Shown here: in pieces, positions 34,696 through 44,373 of the stretch
Layout: the number at the start of each line of letters is the position of its first letter
Position numbering within the stretch: position 1 is the first letter of the stretch
Assembly (NCBI RefSeq): GCF_003946885.1
Contig: NZ_RWKQ01000012.1
Span: 31,213-95,212, forward strand
Source: Specibacter cremeus
Lineage (GTDB): Bacteria > Actinomycetota > Actinomycetes > Actinomycetales > Micrococcaceae
Reading direction: 5' to 3'
Length of the DNA stretch: 64,000 bases
The notes under the pieces: generated by a model
Databases searched by the model: none
The model's input: the letters and a program-made list of their open reading frames with translations, nothing else
Told to the model about the DNA's origin: nothing
Made by a program: the position numbers and the translations under genes

Positions 34696-37600
34696 GCCAG
34701 CTGAGGGAGCGCACGAAACGCGACGCCGAAGGCGAGGACGGCCAGCGGCACGCGCCGACGACGGGGGCCACAACGCCCGGCTGGCTGCGCCGGCTGTGGG
34801 GCTACCTGGCCCGGCACCGGTCCGACCTGGCCATCGCCCTGGCCGCGGCCGTGCTGGGCAGCGCCTGCCAGACGGTCGTCCCGCTCGTGTCCCGGCAGAT
34901 CGTCGACAACGTGATCCTCACCCGCAGCGCACCGCTGTTGCCGTGGCTCGCCCTGTTGCTGGGCCTGGCCCTGGCCACCTTCGGGTTCGCCTACCTGCGC
35001 CGGTACCGGGGCGGGCGCGTCGCGCTGGCCGTCCAATTCGACCTGCGCAATGACATGCACGGCCACCTGCAGTCCATGGACGCCGCCAACCTGGACCGCA
35101 TGCCCACCGGCCAACTCGTGGCCCGCGCCAATTCGGACACCGCCCTGGTGCAGGGGCTGCTGTCGTTCCTCCCGATGATCAGCGGCAACCTGCTCATGCT
35201 GGTCCTGTCCATCGGCGTGATGCTGTACCTGTCCCCGCTGCTGGCCCTGGTCAGCCTCGTCATCGCCCCGGCCCTGATGGTCGTCTCCTACCGGATGCGG
35301 TGGCGGATCTTTCCGGCCACGTGGGATGCGCAGCAGCGCGAGGGGGACGTCGCCCAGCTCGTCGACGAGGCCGTCAACGGCGTTCGCGTGGTCAAGGCGT
35401 TCGGCCAGGAGGGGCGTGAAATCCGGCGCATGGCCGGCGCCGCCGGAAGCCTGTACGGGTCGCAGCTGCGCGCCACCCGGCTGCAGGCCCGCTACCAACC
35501 GTTGTTGCAGGCCATCCCGTCGCTCGGCCAGGTCGCCGTGCTGGCCCTCGGCGGGTGGCTGGTCCTGCAGCATGACATCACGCTCGGCACGTTCCTGGCG
35601 TTCTCCACGTACACGGCCCAGCTCATGGCCCCGGTCCGCATGCTGGCCGGCCTGCTGACCATCGGGCAACAGGCGCGCGCCGGGCTGGAACGCATCTTCC
35701 AACTGCTGGACCTCAAACCCGCCATCGCCGACGCCCCGGACGCCCGGGCGCTCGCGGACATGCGCGGCGCGATTGAATTCCGTGACGTCACGTTCGGCTA
35801 CGGTGCGCCCGGCCAGCCGGCGCCCGGCCGACCCGTGCTGGCCGGCGTCAACCTGCGCCTCGAGCCGGGCGAGACGGTCGCCGTCGTCGGCCCCAGCGGC
35901 AGCGGCAAGTCAACGCTGGGCCTGCTCGTGGCCCGTTTCCACGACCCGCAGCAGGGCCAGGTCCTCGTCGACGGCCACGACGTGCGCACGCTCACGCTGG
36001 CGTCGCTGCGCCGCCCGATCGGCTGCGTGTTCGAGGAGAGCTTCCTGTTTTCCGACACCGTCCGGGCCAACATCGCCTACGGCTTCCCGGACGCCACCGA
36101 CGCCCAGATCGAGCAGGCCGCGCGGGTGTGCCGGGCGGACGAGTTCATCCGTGCCCTGCCCGCCGGCTACGACACGGTCGTCGGCGAGCGCGGACTGAGC
36201 CTGTCCGGCGGGCAGCGCCAACGCATCGCCCTGGCCCGCGCCCTCGTGGCCGGCCCGCGCATCCTCCTCCTGGACGACGCGACCAGTGCCATCGACGCCC
36301 GCACGGAGGAGGCGATCCATGCGGGCCTGCGCACCGTCATGGGCCGCCGCACGACGCTGCTCATCGCGCACCGCCGCTCGACGCTGAACCTGGCGGATCG
36401 GATCGTCGTCCTCGACGCCGGCCGCATCGTCGACTCCGGCAGCCATGACGAACTCATGGCCCGCAGCGCCGTCTACCGGACCCTGTTGACCGGGCTCGGC
36501 GAGGACGACGACGGCACTCGCCTGCCGCCGTCGTCGGCCACGATCGAGCGGCTCGCCGCCGCCACCGACGGGCACCGCGCGCCGCCCCCATCCATGCGGC
36601 CGAGCCTGGGCGCACCAAGTCTGGGCGCACCGAGCCTGGGCGCGGGCCTCGGACGCGGCGGTGGCGGGTGGCGGCGCAACCTGGCGCCCACGCCCGAGCT
36701 GCTGGCGCGGGTGGCGGCGCTGCGCCCGGTCCGCGACACGGCGGAGATCGACCTGGCCGCCGAGACCCGCCCCGACCCGGCCTTCACCCTGTGGCGGCTG
36801 CTCAAGGAATTCCGCCGGCCGCTGCTGCTGGGCCTGCTGCTGGTGGTCCTCGACGCCGGGGCGTCGCTGATCGGGCCGGTGCTGGTGCGGGTGGGGATCG
36901 ACGACGGCGTCACCCGGGGCCTGTGGGGCGTGCTGGCCGCGGCGTCCACGGTGTACCTGGTCGCCACGCTGGCCGACCTGGTGATCGGGATGGCCGAGAC
37001 GTTCGTCACCGGCCGCACCGCGCAGCGCGTCATGCTGTCACTGCGGCTGCGGATCTGGGCGCAGCTGCAGCGCCTGTCCCTGGACTACTACGAACGCGAG
37101 ATGGCCGGGCGGATCATGACCCGGATGACCACCGACGTGGACCAGTTCGAGTCGCTGATCCAGAACGGCCTGTTGTCGGCGCTCGTGGCGTTCGTGACGT
37201 TCGCCGGGGTGGGCGGGGCGTTGGTCGTGTTCAACGCGGAACTGGCACTGGCCGTGTTCGCCGTCGTCGTGCCACTGACCCTGGCCACCCTGCTGTTCCG
37301 GCGGCGCGCCGGCAGGCTGTACGATGCGGCGCGGGAGCGGATCGCCGTGGTCAACGCCGATTTCCAGGAGAGCCTGGCCGGGGTGCGCGAGTCGCAGGCG
37401 TTCGTGCACGAGGCCGCGACGCGCGCCAGGTTCCACCTGCTTGGGCAACGGTACCTGGAATCCCGGGTCGCGGCGCAGCGGCTCGTTGCCACCTACTTCC
37501 CGTTCGTGGCGTTCCTGTCCTCTGTGGCGACGGCCATTGTGCTCGGCGTCGGCTCGGCCATGATGGCCGATGGTGCGCTCACGGCCGGGGCGTTGATCGC

Positions 37601-38561
37601 ATTCATCCTGTACATCGACATGTTCTTCTCGCCGATCCAGCAACTGTCCCAGGTCTTCGACGCCTGGCAGCAGACCCGGGTCTCGGTGCTGCGGATTTCC
37701 GACCTGATGAAACTGGAGACGGGAACCCCGCCCGCGCCCGACGCCCTCGTACCGGGCGCGCTGGACGGGCAGTTGGCCCTGGCCGGCGTGCACTTCCGGT
37801 ATCCGCAGCCGCCGGTTCGGGTGCAGCCGCGGGGCCCGGCCGATCCGCGGCCGCCGCGCATGGAAGCGCCGCGATTGCCGCCGGAGGCCCTCCGTGGCGT
37901 CACCCTGCACGTGCCGCCGGGGCAGACCGTGGCCCTGGTGGGGGAGACCGGCGCCGGCAAATCGACCGTGATGAAGCTGCTGGCCCGGTTCTATGACCCG
38001 GATGTCGGGACGGTCCGGGTGGATGGGCTGGACCTGCGCGGGCTGGATCTGCCGGCTTACCGGCGTCGGCTCGGTTACGTGCCGCAGGAGGCGTTCCTGT
38101 TCACCGGCACTATCCGGGACAACATCGCCTACGGCCGGCCCGACGCCCGCTTGGAGACGGTGGTCGGCGCGGCCCGCGCCGTCGGCGCCCATGACTTCAT
38201 TGCCGGACTTGACGGCGGTTACGACCACGAACTGGCCGAGCGCGGCCGCTCCCTGTCCGCCGGGCAGCGCCAGCTCATCGCCCTGGCCCGGGCGGAGCTG
38301 GTGGACCCGGCCATCCTGCTGCTCGACGAGGCCACCTCCAACCTGGACCTGGCCACCGAGGCGCGGGTCACGGCGGCCATGCACACCGTGGCCCGTGGCC
38401 GCACCACGGTGGTGATCGCCCACCGGCTGCCCACGGCCCGGGCCGCCGACCGGATCGTTGTCGTCGCCGGCGGGCGCGTCGCCGAGGCGGGCACGCACGA
38501 CGAACTGCTGGCCGCCGGCGGCCCGTATGCGGCCATGTGGGAGGCGTTCGAACCGGCCTGA
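34692..38561 (+). CDS. fused two-module ABC exporter, heterodimer type
   Basis: A single 1289-aa polypeptide carrying two TMD-NBD half transporters. Module 1: membrane domain about 30-330, Walker [10 protein letters not shown] near 396, signature LSGGQRQRIALAR, Walker B LLLDDATSAID. Module 2: membrane domain about 700-1010, Walker A GETGAGKST near 1080, signature LSAGQRQLIALAR, Walker B LLLDEATSNLD. The catalytic Glu is Asp in module 1, the usual asymmetry of heterodimeric multidrug exporters such as BmrCD and TM287/288. The linker contains the repeat SLGAPSLGAPSLGAG near 636-650. Likely drug or lipid efflux under MarR control. Confidence 0.93.
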   Translation: MSQLRERTKRDAEGEDGQRHAPTTGATTPGWLRRLWGYLARHRSDLAIALAAAVLGSACQTVVPLVSRQIVDNVILTRSAPLLPWLALLLGLALATFGFAYLRRYRGGRVALAVQFDLRNDMHGHLQSMDAANLDRMPTGQLVARANSDTALVQGLLSFLPMISGNLLMLVLSIGVMLYLSPLLALVSLVIAPALMVVSYRMRWRIFPATWDAQQREGDVAQLVDEAVNGVRVVKAFGQEGREIRRMAGAAGSLYGSQLRATRLQARYQPLLQAIPSLGQVAVLALGGWLVLQHDITLGTFLAFSTYTAQLMAPVRMLAGLLTIGQQARAGLERIFQLLDLKPAIADAPDARALADMRGAIEFRDVTFGYGAPGQPAPGRPVLAGVNLRLEPGETVAVVGPSGSGKSTLGLLVARFHDPQQGQVLVDGHDVRTLTLASLRRPIGCVFEESFLFSDTVRANIAYGFPDATDAQIEQAARVCRADEFIRALPAGYDTVVGERGLSLSGGQRQRIALARALVAGPRILLLDDATSAIDARTEEAIHAGLRTVMGRRTTLLIAHRRSTLNLADRIVVLDAGRIVDSGSHDELMARSAVYRTLLTGLGEDDDGTRLPPSSATIERLAAATDGHRAPPPSMRPSLGAPSLGAPSLGAGLGRGGGGWRRNLAPTPELLARVAALRPVRDTAEIDLAAETRPDPAFTLWRLLKEFRRPLLLGLLLVVLDAGASLIGPVLVRVGIDDGVTRGLWGVLAAASTVYLVATLADLVIGMAETFVTGRTAQRVMLSLRLRIWAQLQRLSLDYYEREMAGRIMTRMTTDVDQFESLIQNGLLSALVAFVTFAGVGGALVVFNAELALAVFAVVVPLTLATLLFRRRAGRLYDAARERIAVVNADFQESLAGVRESQAFVHEAATRARFHLLGQRYLESRVAAQRLVATYFPFVAFLSSVATAIVLGVGSAMMADGALTAGALIAFILYIDMFFSPIQQLSQVFDAWQQTRVSVLRISDLMKLETGTPPAPDALVPGALDGQLALAGVHFRYPQPPVRVQPRGPADPRPPRMEAPRLPPEALRGVTLHVPPGQTVALVGETGAGKSTVMKLLARFYDPDVGTVRVDGLDLRGLDLPAYRRRLGYVPQEAFLFTGTIRDNIAYGRPDARLETVVGAARAVGAHDFIAGLDGGYDHELAERGRSLSAGQRQLIALARAELVDPAILLLDEATSNLDLATEARVTAAMHTVARGRTTVVIAHRLPTARAADRIVVVAGGRVAEAGTHDELLAAGGPYAAMWEAFEPA

Positions 38562-38584
38562 ATCCTGCAACAGCCGTGCGGCGC

Positions 38585-39808
38585 CTACCGACCGGCGTCG
38601 GGCGTGTGGAACCGGTCGGCGGTGTAGGCCAGGGCACACACCATGAGCAGGGCCGAACCGGAGAGTGCAATGCCCAGGGGCAGCGCCGAATGCTCCCCGG
38701 CCAGCCCGACCAGCGGGCTGACGAGTGCACCCATGGCGAACTGCGCACCGCCGAGCCAGGCCGAGCCGCTGCCCGCGACGTGCCGGACCTCGGCCAGCGC
38801 CAGCGCCGTCGTGTTGCCCATCAGGAACCCGATCGAGGACACCAACAAGAAGACGGGGACGGCCAGCCAGCCGGCCGGCACACCGACGAGCACCAGCACC
38901 AGGAACAACACGGCCAGGCCCAGCGCCGTGCAGCCGGCCACGGACACCGTCCGGCGGATCGGCACGCGCCCGACAAGCCGGGCGGCGATCGTGCCGGAAA
39001 TCATCATGCCCAGGGCATTGGCGCCGAAGGCCAGGCCGTAGTGCACCGGACTCAACCCGATGACCGACTGGTACAGGAACGGCGAGGCCGAGATGTAGCC
39101 CATGAGGATCCCGAACGTGGCACCGAACATCACGATGTAGCCGACGAAGCGCCGGTTGCGCAACGCCACGCCCAGCCCGCCGAACGTCCGGCCCGGGCGC
39201 CGGCGCACCGGCGGGAGGCTTTCGCGCACCACCAGCAGCACGCACGTGAGCATCAGCAGTGCCGCGCCGGCCAGCACCCACAGGATGCCGCGCCAGTCGA
39301 TGAGCCCGAGCAGGCCGCTGCCCAGCAGCGGCGCCACGGCCGGGGCGATGCCGGTGATCGTCATCATGATCGTGAAGACCCTGGCGGCGCCGGCACCCGC
39401 CACCCGGTCCGGGATGATGGCGCGGCCGATCACGACGCCGGCGCCCGCGCTGAGTCCCTGCAGGAGGCGGGCGATGACCAGCACCTCCCACGACGGCGCC
39501 ATGGCCACCAGCACGGAGGCGAGGGCGAACACGCTCGAGCCGACGAACAGAGGACGCATCCGCCCGTACTTGTCCGACACCGGGCCGAAAACCAGCTGTC
39601 CGGCGCCCATGCCGAGCAGGAACGCCGTCAGCGTCAACTGGACCTGGGAGGCGCTCACGCCCAGGTCGGTCGCCATGACCGGGAAACCGGACAGGTACAG
39701 GTCCGAGGCCAGCGGCCCGGTCATCGCCAGCAGAGCCAGGACCAGCAGCAGGCGCAGCGGCAGTCCCGCGCGGGAGCGGGCGGACGGATCGGGGGTTGGT
39801 GATGCCAC
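38585..39808 (-). CDS. MFS multidrug transporter, Bcr/CflA type
   Basis: A 407-aa integral membrane protein with 12 predicted helices. LLLVLALLAMTGPLASDLYL, FGPVSDKYGRMRPLFVGS (motif A) and the RLLQGLSAGAGVVIGRAII helix place it in the DHA1 Bcr/CflA subfamily that exports bicyclomycin, chloramphenicol-like drugs or metabolites. GTG 39808 has AGGG eight bases upstream; an in-frame GTG at 39841 is an alternative. It is convergent with the ABC exporter gene, leaving 23 bp. Confidence 0.9.
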   Translation of the reverse strand: MASPTPDPSARSRAGLPLRLLLVLALLAMTGPLASDLYLSGFPVMATDLGVSASQVQLTLTAFLLGMGAGQLVFGPVSDKYGRMRPLFVGSSVFALASVLVAMAPSWEVLVIARLLQGLSAGAGVVIGRAIIPDRVAGAGAARVFTIMMTITGIAPAVAPLLGSGLLGLIDWRGILWVLAGAALLMLTCVLLVVRESLPPVRRRPGRTFGGLGVALRNRRFVGYIVMFGATFGILMGYISASPFLYQSVIGLSPVHYGLAFGANALGMMISGTIAARLVGRVPIRRTVSVAGCTALGLAVLFLVLVLVGVPAGWLAVPVFLLVSSIGFLMGNTTALALAEVRHVAGSGSAWLGGAQFAMGALVSPLVGLAGEHSALPLGIALSGSALLMVCALAYTADRFHTPDAGR

Positions 39809-39856
39809 GACGTCAACCCTAGACGGTCGTCGCGCCGCCACAGGCGGCGGACATCC

Positions 39857-40813
39857 TCAGCGGCGCCGTCGCTGGTCCAATCCGGCCCGACGCAACGTGG
39901 CTACCAACCGTTCCGGGTGCACCAGGTCTTCCCATTCCCACCGGACAACGACCAGGCCCAGCGCCCGCAGCCTGTCCTCGCGCCGCTTCTCCCGGACCAC
40001 CACCTCGCCGGGTGTCCTGCTGTTCAGGAACTGGTCTTCCTTGTACTTGCCGTGTCCGTCGAATTCCCCGACGGTTTGCTGTTCCTTCCAGTCGAAGTCC
40101 GAGTAGCCGATCAGGCCCTTGGAGTCGAAGAAAGCGTTCTGCAGTCGCGGGAGCGGGAATCCGTTCAGGATCATGATGGCCCGGCTCAGCGATTCGCCGG
40201 CGGATTCGGACGCGCCGTTGGCCAGGTCGAGCACGCGCGTGGCGCGCGCTCGATGTGTTGCGTGCTTGAGTCGTTCGATTGACGGCACCACATCGGGCGG
40301 TGACATGAGGCGCGCATTCGGAACGCCCGCCAGTAATTGCGGCCGAATGAGACGGTCCATGACGGGCAGGGCGATCCCGAGTCGGCGGTGTGCGGCGATG
40401 TCGCGGGCCGTCTCGATAGGCGGCGTCACCAGCAGCCCGTCCATGATCCATGGGTCAGGGTCGCCTTTGACGCCTACCACCCGGCAGATCCCGTTCCGGC
40501 TCCGGCCACCGGTGGCGCTGCCCCGGATGAGCGTCTGTACCTGTGCCGGTATGAACGGCGGATTCATGCCCAGGATGTGCGCCGCGGTTTCCAGGGCGAA
40601 CACCGGCGGCTCGCCCACCGCCGAATCGTTCACGGCCTGGACCTGTTGCCGGAATCGTTCCCAGGGTTTCAGGCCGGCCCAATACGCCGCCGGAAGGTAC
40701 AGCCCGCGGCGGACGCGGACCAGATCCCGCGCCGCCGTCTGGCGGGAGCGTTGTCTGGCGTCGGCTGGGCACTCGGCGGGCGGCAGCCAGGGGGCGGGTA
40801 TGAAGGGTGCCAT
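39857..40813 (-). CDS. AbiEi-like / DUF559-type protein (paralogue 3)
   Basis: A 318-aa relative of the genes at 6843 and 27336. The N-terminal region (RQTAARDLVRVRRGLYLPAA) is the winged-helix AbiEi-like part. The C-terminus has the nuclease-like YSDFDWKEQQTVGEFDGHGK, VREKRREDRLRALG and VVRWEWEDL. The shared GESLSRAIMILNGFPLPRLQ block corresponds to GESLSRSQLHVLGFPAPQLQ in paralogue 1. No toxin partner is adjacent. ATG 40813 was chosen on conservation; another in-frame ATG lies 36 bp upstream. One 60-nt palindrome lies 138 bp upstream; none flanks the 3' side. Confidence 0.75.
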   Translation of the reverse strand: MAPFIPAPWLPPAECPADARQRSRQTAARDLVRVRRGLYLPAAYWAGLKPWERFRQQVQAVNDSAVGEPPVFALETAAHILGMNPPFIPAQVQTLIRGSATGGRSRNGICRVVGVKGDPDPWIMDGLLVTPPIETARDIAAHRRLGIALPVMDRLIRPQLLAGVPNARLMSPPDVVPSIERLKHATHRARATRVLDLANGASESAGESLSRAIMILNGFPLPRLQNAFFDSKGLIGYSDFDWKEQQTVGEFDGHGKYKEDQFLNSRTPGEVVVREKRREDRLRALGLVVVRWEWEDLVHPERLVATLRRAGLDQRRRR

Positions 40814-41096
40814 GCCCCGATGCTCGGGCACGCGCACAGACCGCGCCACGCGGGGAGCCAGGGCTGTGGATACCGCGCGGCATGGCCAGTTCGGGGGAGG
40901 ACTGGATTCTGTGGACTCTCCCGGACGGCTTCCGCGCCTCCATGGAGTTCCGCGCCAGTCGTGGTCTTGCGCGCCCGATATTTGGGGCGCGCAAGACCAC
41001 GACTGGCGCGTGATCCCGGCACCGAGGAATTCGCGCCCGATCCGGACGGGCCGCGACGGGATGCACGGGCCCCAGCAACACCAACGGCCGCGTCAT
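40814..41096. other. intergenic region upstream of murA
   Basis: About 280 bp with no coding signal. It holds the perfect palindrome at 40951-41010 and leads into the murA promoter. Confidence 0.5.
40951..41010. repeat. 60-nt perfect palindrome
   Basis: 25-nt arms (40951-40975, 40986-41010) are perfectly complementary around CGATATTTGG; the left arm starts CGCGCCAGTCGTGGTCTTGC. It has no adjacent gene end on the plus strand, so termination is not its obvious role. Confidence 0.9.
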
Positions 41097-41125
41097 TTCG
41101 GCATCCCGGGGCTAGAAACTATGCT
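41097..41125 (+). promoter_or_regulatory. murA promoter
   Basis: TTCGGC (41097-41102) and TATGCT (41120-41125) with 17-bp spacing. A GGCCGCC/GGCGGCC hairpin (about 41133-41155) lies in the presumed leader. Confidence 0.5.
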
Positions 41126-41180
41126 TAGTTGAGGCCGCCACCACCCACGGCGGCCGTGTAGGCATGAGGATTGGTTGTAG

Positions 41181-42515
41181 ATGAGCGGTGTGCTGACAGT
41201 CCGTGGCGGGGTTCCGCTCAAGGGTCGCGTGCAGGTGCGCGGGGCGAAGAACCTGGTTCCGAAAGCCATGGTCGCGGCATTGCTGGGCAACGAGCCGTCG
41301 GTGCTCCGCAACGTCCCGGAGATCAAGGACGTCGAGGTCGTCACGTCGCTGCTGCAGCTGCACGGCGTCACGGTCGTCAAGGACCCGCAGACCGGGGACC
41401 TGACCATGGACCCGGCCAACGCGAAGACGGCCTCCAGCGCCGAGATCAACACGCACGCCGGCGACTCGCGCATCCCCATCCTGTTGTGCGGGCCGCTGAT
41501 CCACTCGATCGGGCACGCGTTCATCCCGGACCTGGGCGGCTGCAAGATCGGCGACCGGCCCATCGACTACCACCTGGACGTGCTGCGCAAGTTCGGCGCC
41601 GTCGTCGACAAGGAGGCCGGCGGCATCCGCATCTCCGCCCCGGGCGGCCTGAAGGGGACGAAGATCCACCTGCCGTACCCGAGCGTCGGCGCCACCGAGC
41701 AGGTGCTGCTCTCCGCCACGCGGGCCGACGGCATCACGGAACTGACCGGCGCCGCCACCGAGCCGGAGATCGTCGACCTGATCGCCGTGCTGCAGAAGAT
41801 GGGCGCCATCATCTCCGTCCAGACGGACCGGACCATCCGCATCGAGGGCGTCCGCGAGCTGGGCGGCTATGTGCACACCGCGCTGCCGGACCGCAACGAG
41901 GCCGCGTCGTGGGCGTGCGCGGCGTTGGTCACCCGTGGGGACATCTACGTCCAGGGCGCCTGCCAGCGCGACATGATGACGTTCGTGAACACGTTCCGCA
42001 AGATCGGCGGCGGCATGGACATCAACGACGACGGCATCCGCTTCTACCACCCGGGCGGGGACTTGAAGCCGCTCGTCCTGGAGACCGACGTCCACCCCGG
42101 TTTCATGACCGACTGGCAGCAGCCGCTCGTCGTCGCGCTCACCCAGGCCGGCGGCGTGTCGATCGTGCACGAGACCGTGTACGAGAACCGGTTCGGCTTC
42201 ACCGACGCCCTGGTCCGCATGGGCGCCGGCATCCAGTTGCACCGCGAGTGCCTGGGCAGCGTCCCGTGCCGGTTCGGCCAGCGCAACTTCACCCACTCGG
42301 CCGTCATCTCCGGCCCCACCCCGTTGAAAGGCACGCACATCGACGTCCCGGACCTGCGCGGCGGCTTCAGCCACATGATCGCCGCCCTGGCGGCGGAGGG
42401 CACGTCCACGGTCACCGGCATCGACGTGATCAGCCGCGGGTACGAGCGGTTCACGAGCAAGCTGGACGGCCTGGGCGCCGACTTCGACATCGCCAAGCAC
42501 AAGGTGATGGTGTAG
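41181..42515 (+). CDS. murA: UDP-N-acetylglucosamine 1-carboxyvinyltransferase
   Basis: First committed step of peptidoglycan synthesis: transfers enolpyruvate from PEP to UDP-GlcNAc. The 444 aa show RGAKNLVPKAMVAALL (catalytic Lys region), GGCKIGDRPIDYHL with active-site Cys121 and DLRGGFSHMIAALAAEGTS. The Cys, rather than the Asp seen in mycobacteria, is the residue fosfomycin alkylates, so the enzyme should be intrinsically sensitive (inference from family knowledge). Head of the murA-plsC-gpsA-ddl cluster. Confidence 0.97.
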   Translation: MSGVLTVRGGVPLKGRVQVRGAKNLVPKAMVAALLGNEPSVLRNVPEIKDVEVVTSLLQLHGVTVVKDPQTGDLTMDPANAKTASSAEINTHAGDSRIPILLCGPLIHSIGHAFIPDLGGCKIGDRPIDYHLDVLRKFGAVVDKEAGGIRISAPGGLKGTKIHLPYPSVGATEQVLLSATRADGITELTGAATEPEIVDLIAVLQKMGAIISVQTDRTIRIEGVRELGGYVHTALPDRNEAASWACAALVTRGDIYVQGACQRDMMTFVNTFRKIGGGMDINDDGIRFYHPGGDLKPLVLETDVHPGFMTDWQQPLVVALTQAGGVSIVHETVYENRFGFTDALVRMGAGIQLHRECLGSVPCRFGQRNFTHSAVISGPTPLKGTHIDVPDLRGGFSHMIAALAAEGTSTVTGIDVISRGYERFTSKLDGLGADFDIAKHKVMV

Positions 42516-42521
42516 CCACCG

Positions 42522-43337
42522 GTGGCCGGCCCAGCGAACAGCACAAGCGAACACCGACGCGGCACCCGCCTCTTCTTCGGCGTCCTGGCGTGGACGGCCC
42601 GCCCGCTGATCAACCTCCTGACCGCGAAGAAATGGGAGGGGCTCCACAACCTCCCGACGGGCCGGGGCTTCATCGCCGCACCGAACCACTGCACCGAGAT
42701 CGACCCGGTCATTGTCGGCCATATGCTGTACAACCAGAACGTCATGCCGCACTTCCTGGCCAAGGAAGGGCTGTTCCGTGTGCCGGGGCTCGGTGCGCTG
42801 CTGCGCGGTTCCCGCCAGATCCCGGTTGAGCGCAGCGGGGCCGGCGCCGGCAGGTCACTGGAGGTCGCCCGGGGTGTGCTCGACGACGGCGACGCGGTCA
42901 TCATCTACCCGGAGGGGACGCTGACCCGTGATCCGGACCTGTGGCCCATGAAGGGGCGCACCGGGGCCGCCCGGCTGGCGCTGAACACGGGCGCCCTCGT
43001 CGTGCCCATCGCGCATTGGGGGGCCCAGGAGGTGTTCCCGCGGTACGCCAAGCGCTTGCACGTCTTCCCGCGCAAGACCACCCGCGTGCTCGTGGGCAAG
43101 CCGGTCGACCTGGACCGCTTCATGGACGGCCCGGATGACAAGGCCACGCTGGAGGCCATGACGGAGGTCATCATGGACGCCATCACCGAGCTGTTGGAGC
43201 AGTTGCGCGGCGAGAAGGCCCCGGCGCAGCGTTGGGACCCGACCGCGCACCACCAGACATTGCACGGCCGGTTCATGGAGCGCGGCGAGGAGCCGACGGA
43301 CGGCGGCGGCACACCGGAAACGGGGGATGGCCAGTGA
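42522..43337 (+). CDS. plsC: 1-acyl-sn-glycerol-3-phosphate acyltransferase
   Basis: Membrane-associated acyltransferase (271 aa) making phosphatidic acid. It carries the HX4D motif in APNHCTEIDPVIVG, the substrate motif FLAKEGLFRVPGLG and VIIYPEGTLTRDPDLWPMK (EGT block). GTG 42522 begins 6 bp after the murA stop. The C-terminal 40 residues are low-complexity. The stop overlaps the gpsA GTG (GTGA), which links lipid precursor steps. Confidence 0.92.
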   Translation: MAGPANSTSEHRRGTRLFFGVLAWTARPLINLLTAKKWEGLHNLPTGRGFIAAPNHCTEIDPVIVGHMLYNQNVMPHFLAKEGLFRVPGLGALLRGSRQIPVERSGAGAGRSLEVARGVLDDGDAVIIYPEGTLTRDPDLWPMKGRTGAARLALNTGALVVPIAHWGAQEVFPRYAKRLHVFPRKTTRVLVGKPVDLDRFMDGPDDKATLEAMTEVIMDAITELLEQLRGEKAPAQRWDPTAHHQTLHGRFMERGEEPTDGGGTPETGDGQ

Positions 43338-44371
43338 GTTTTGGCGAGAGGGCCGCGCCGGCCAAGATCGCGGTATTGGGGGCGGGCAGCTGGGGGACCA
43401 CGTTCGCGAAGATCCTCGGCGACGCGGCCACGGGCACGGACCGGCGCATCGTGGTGTGGGGTCGGCGTGCCGAGGTCGTGGACCAGATCAACAACGCGCA
43501 CCGCAACGCCCGCTACCTGTCGCAGGTGGCGCTGCCGGCGAACATCACCGCCTCGACGGACGCCGGGGAGGTCATCGCCGGTGCCCAGATCGTCGTGCTG
43601 GCCGTGCCCGCACAAACCCTGCGCGGCCAGTTGCGGGGGTGGGCCGGGCACCTGGCCGCGGACGCCGTCGTCGTCAGTCTCATGAAGGGACTGGAACTGG
43701 GCACCGACGCGCGCATGTCGCAGGTGATCGCCGAGGAGCTGGCGCTGCCCCCGGAGCGGATCGTCGTCGTGTCGGGGCCGAACCTGGCCATGGAGATCGC
43801 CCGGCAGGAACCCACTGCCTCGGTGGTGGCGTGCGCCGACGAGGGCACCGCGCGGTGGGTGGCCGGCGCGTGCACGTCCAGCTACTTCCGCCCGTACACG
43901 AACTCCGACGTGGTGGGCGTGGAGATCGGCGGCATCGTGAAGAACGTGATCGCCCTGTGCGTGGGCATCTGCGAGGGGCAGAAGGTCGGCGACAACACGA
44001 AGGCGTCCGTCATCACGCGCGGGCTGGCCGAGACCACCCGGCTGGCGTTGGCGCTGGGCGGAAGGACCGAGACCCTGGCGGGGCTGGCGGGGCTGGGCGA
44101 CCTGGTCGCCACGTGCTCGTCGTCGCTGAGCCGCAACCACACGGCCGGGCGCATGCTGGGCGAGGGCCTGACGCTGGACGAGGTCAACAACCGCATGACG
44201 CAGACGGCCGAGGGCATCAAGTCCGGCCGCGCCGTCGCGGACCTGGCCCGTCGCGTGGGCGTGGACATGCCGATCACCAACGCCGTGGTCGCCGTGCTGG
44301 ACGGCGACCTGCATGTTGAGAACCTGGGCAAGTTGCTGCTGGCCCGCGAACTGAAATCCGAAGGCGAATAG
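43334..44371 (+). CDS. gpsA: glycerol-3-phosphate dehydrogenase [NAD(P)+]
   Basis: Reduces dihydroxyacetone phosphate to sn-glycerol-3-phosphate for phospholipid synthesis. The 345 aa contain IAVLGAGSWGTTFAKIL (GxGxxG), VVSGPNLAMEIA, catalytic Lys in VEIGGIVKNVIALCVGICEG, DNTKASVITRGLAE and GLAGLGDLVATCSSSLSRN. GTG start overlapping the plsC stop by 4 bp; ddl follows after 2 bp. Confidence 0.96.
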   Translation: MSFGERAAPAKIAVLGAGSWGTTFAKILGDAATGTDRRIVVWGRRAEVVDQINNAHRNARYLSQVALPANITASTDAGEVIAGAQIVVLAVPAQTLRGQLRGWAGHLAADAVVVSLMKGLELGTDARMSQVIAEELALPPERIVVVSGPNLAMEIARQEPTASVVACADEGTARWVAGACTSSYFRPYTNSDVVGVEIGGIVKNVIALCVGICEGQKVGDNTKASVITRGLAETTRLALALGGRTETLAGLAGLGDLVATCSSSLSRNHTAGRMLGEGLTLDEVNNRMTQTAEGIKSGRAVADLARRVGVDMPITNAVVAVLDGDLHVENLGKLLLARELKSEGE

Positions 44372-44373
44372 CG

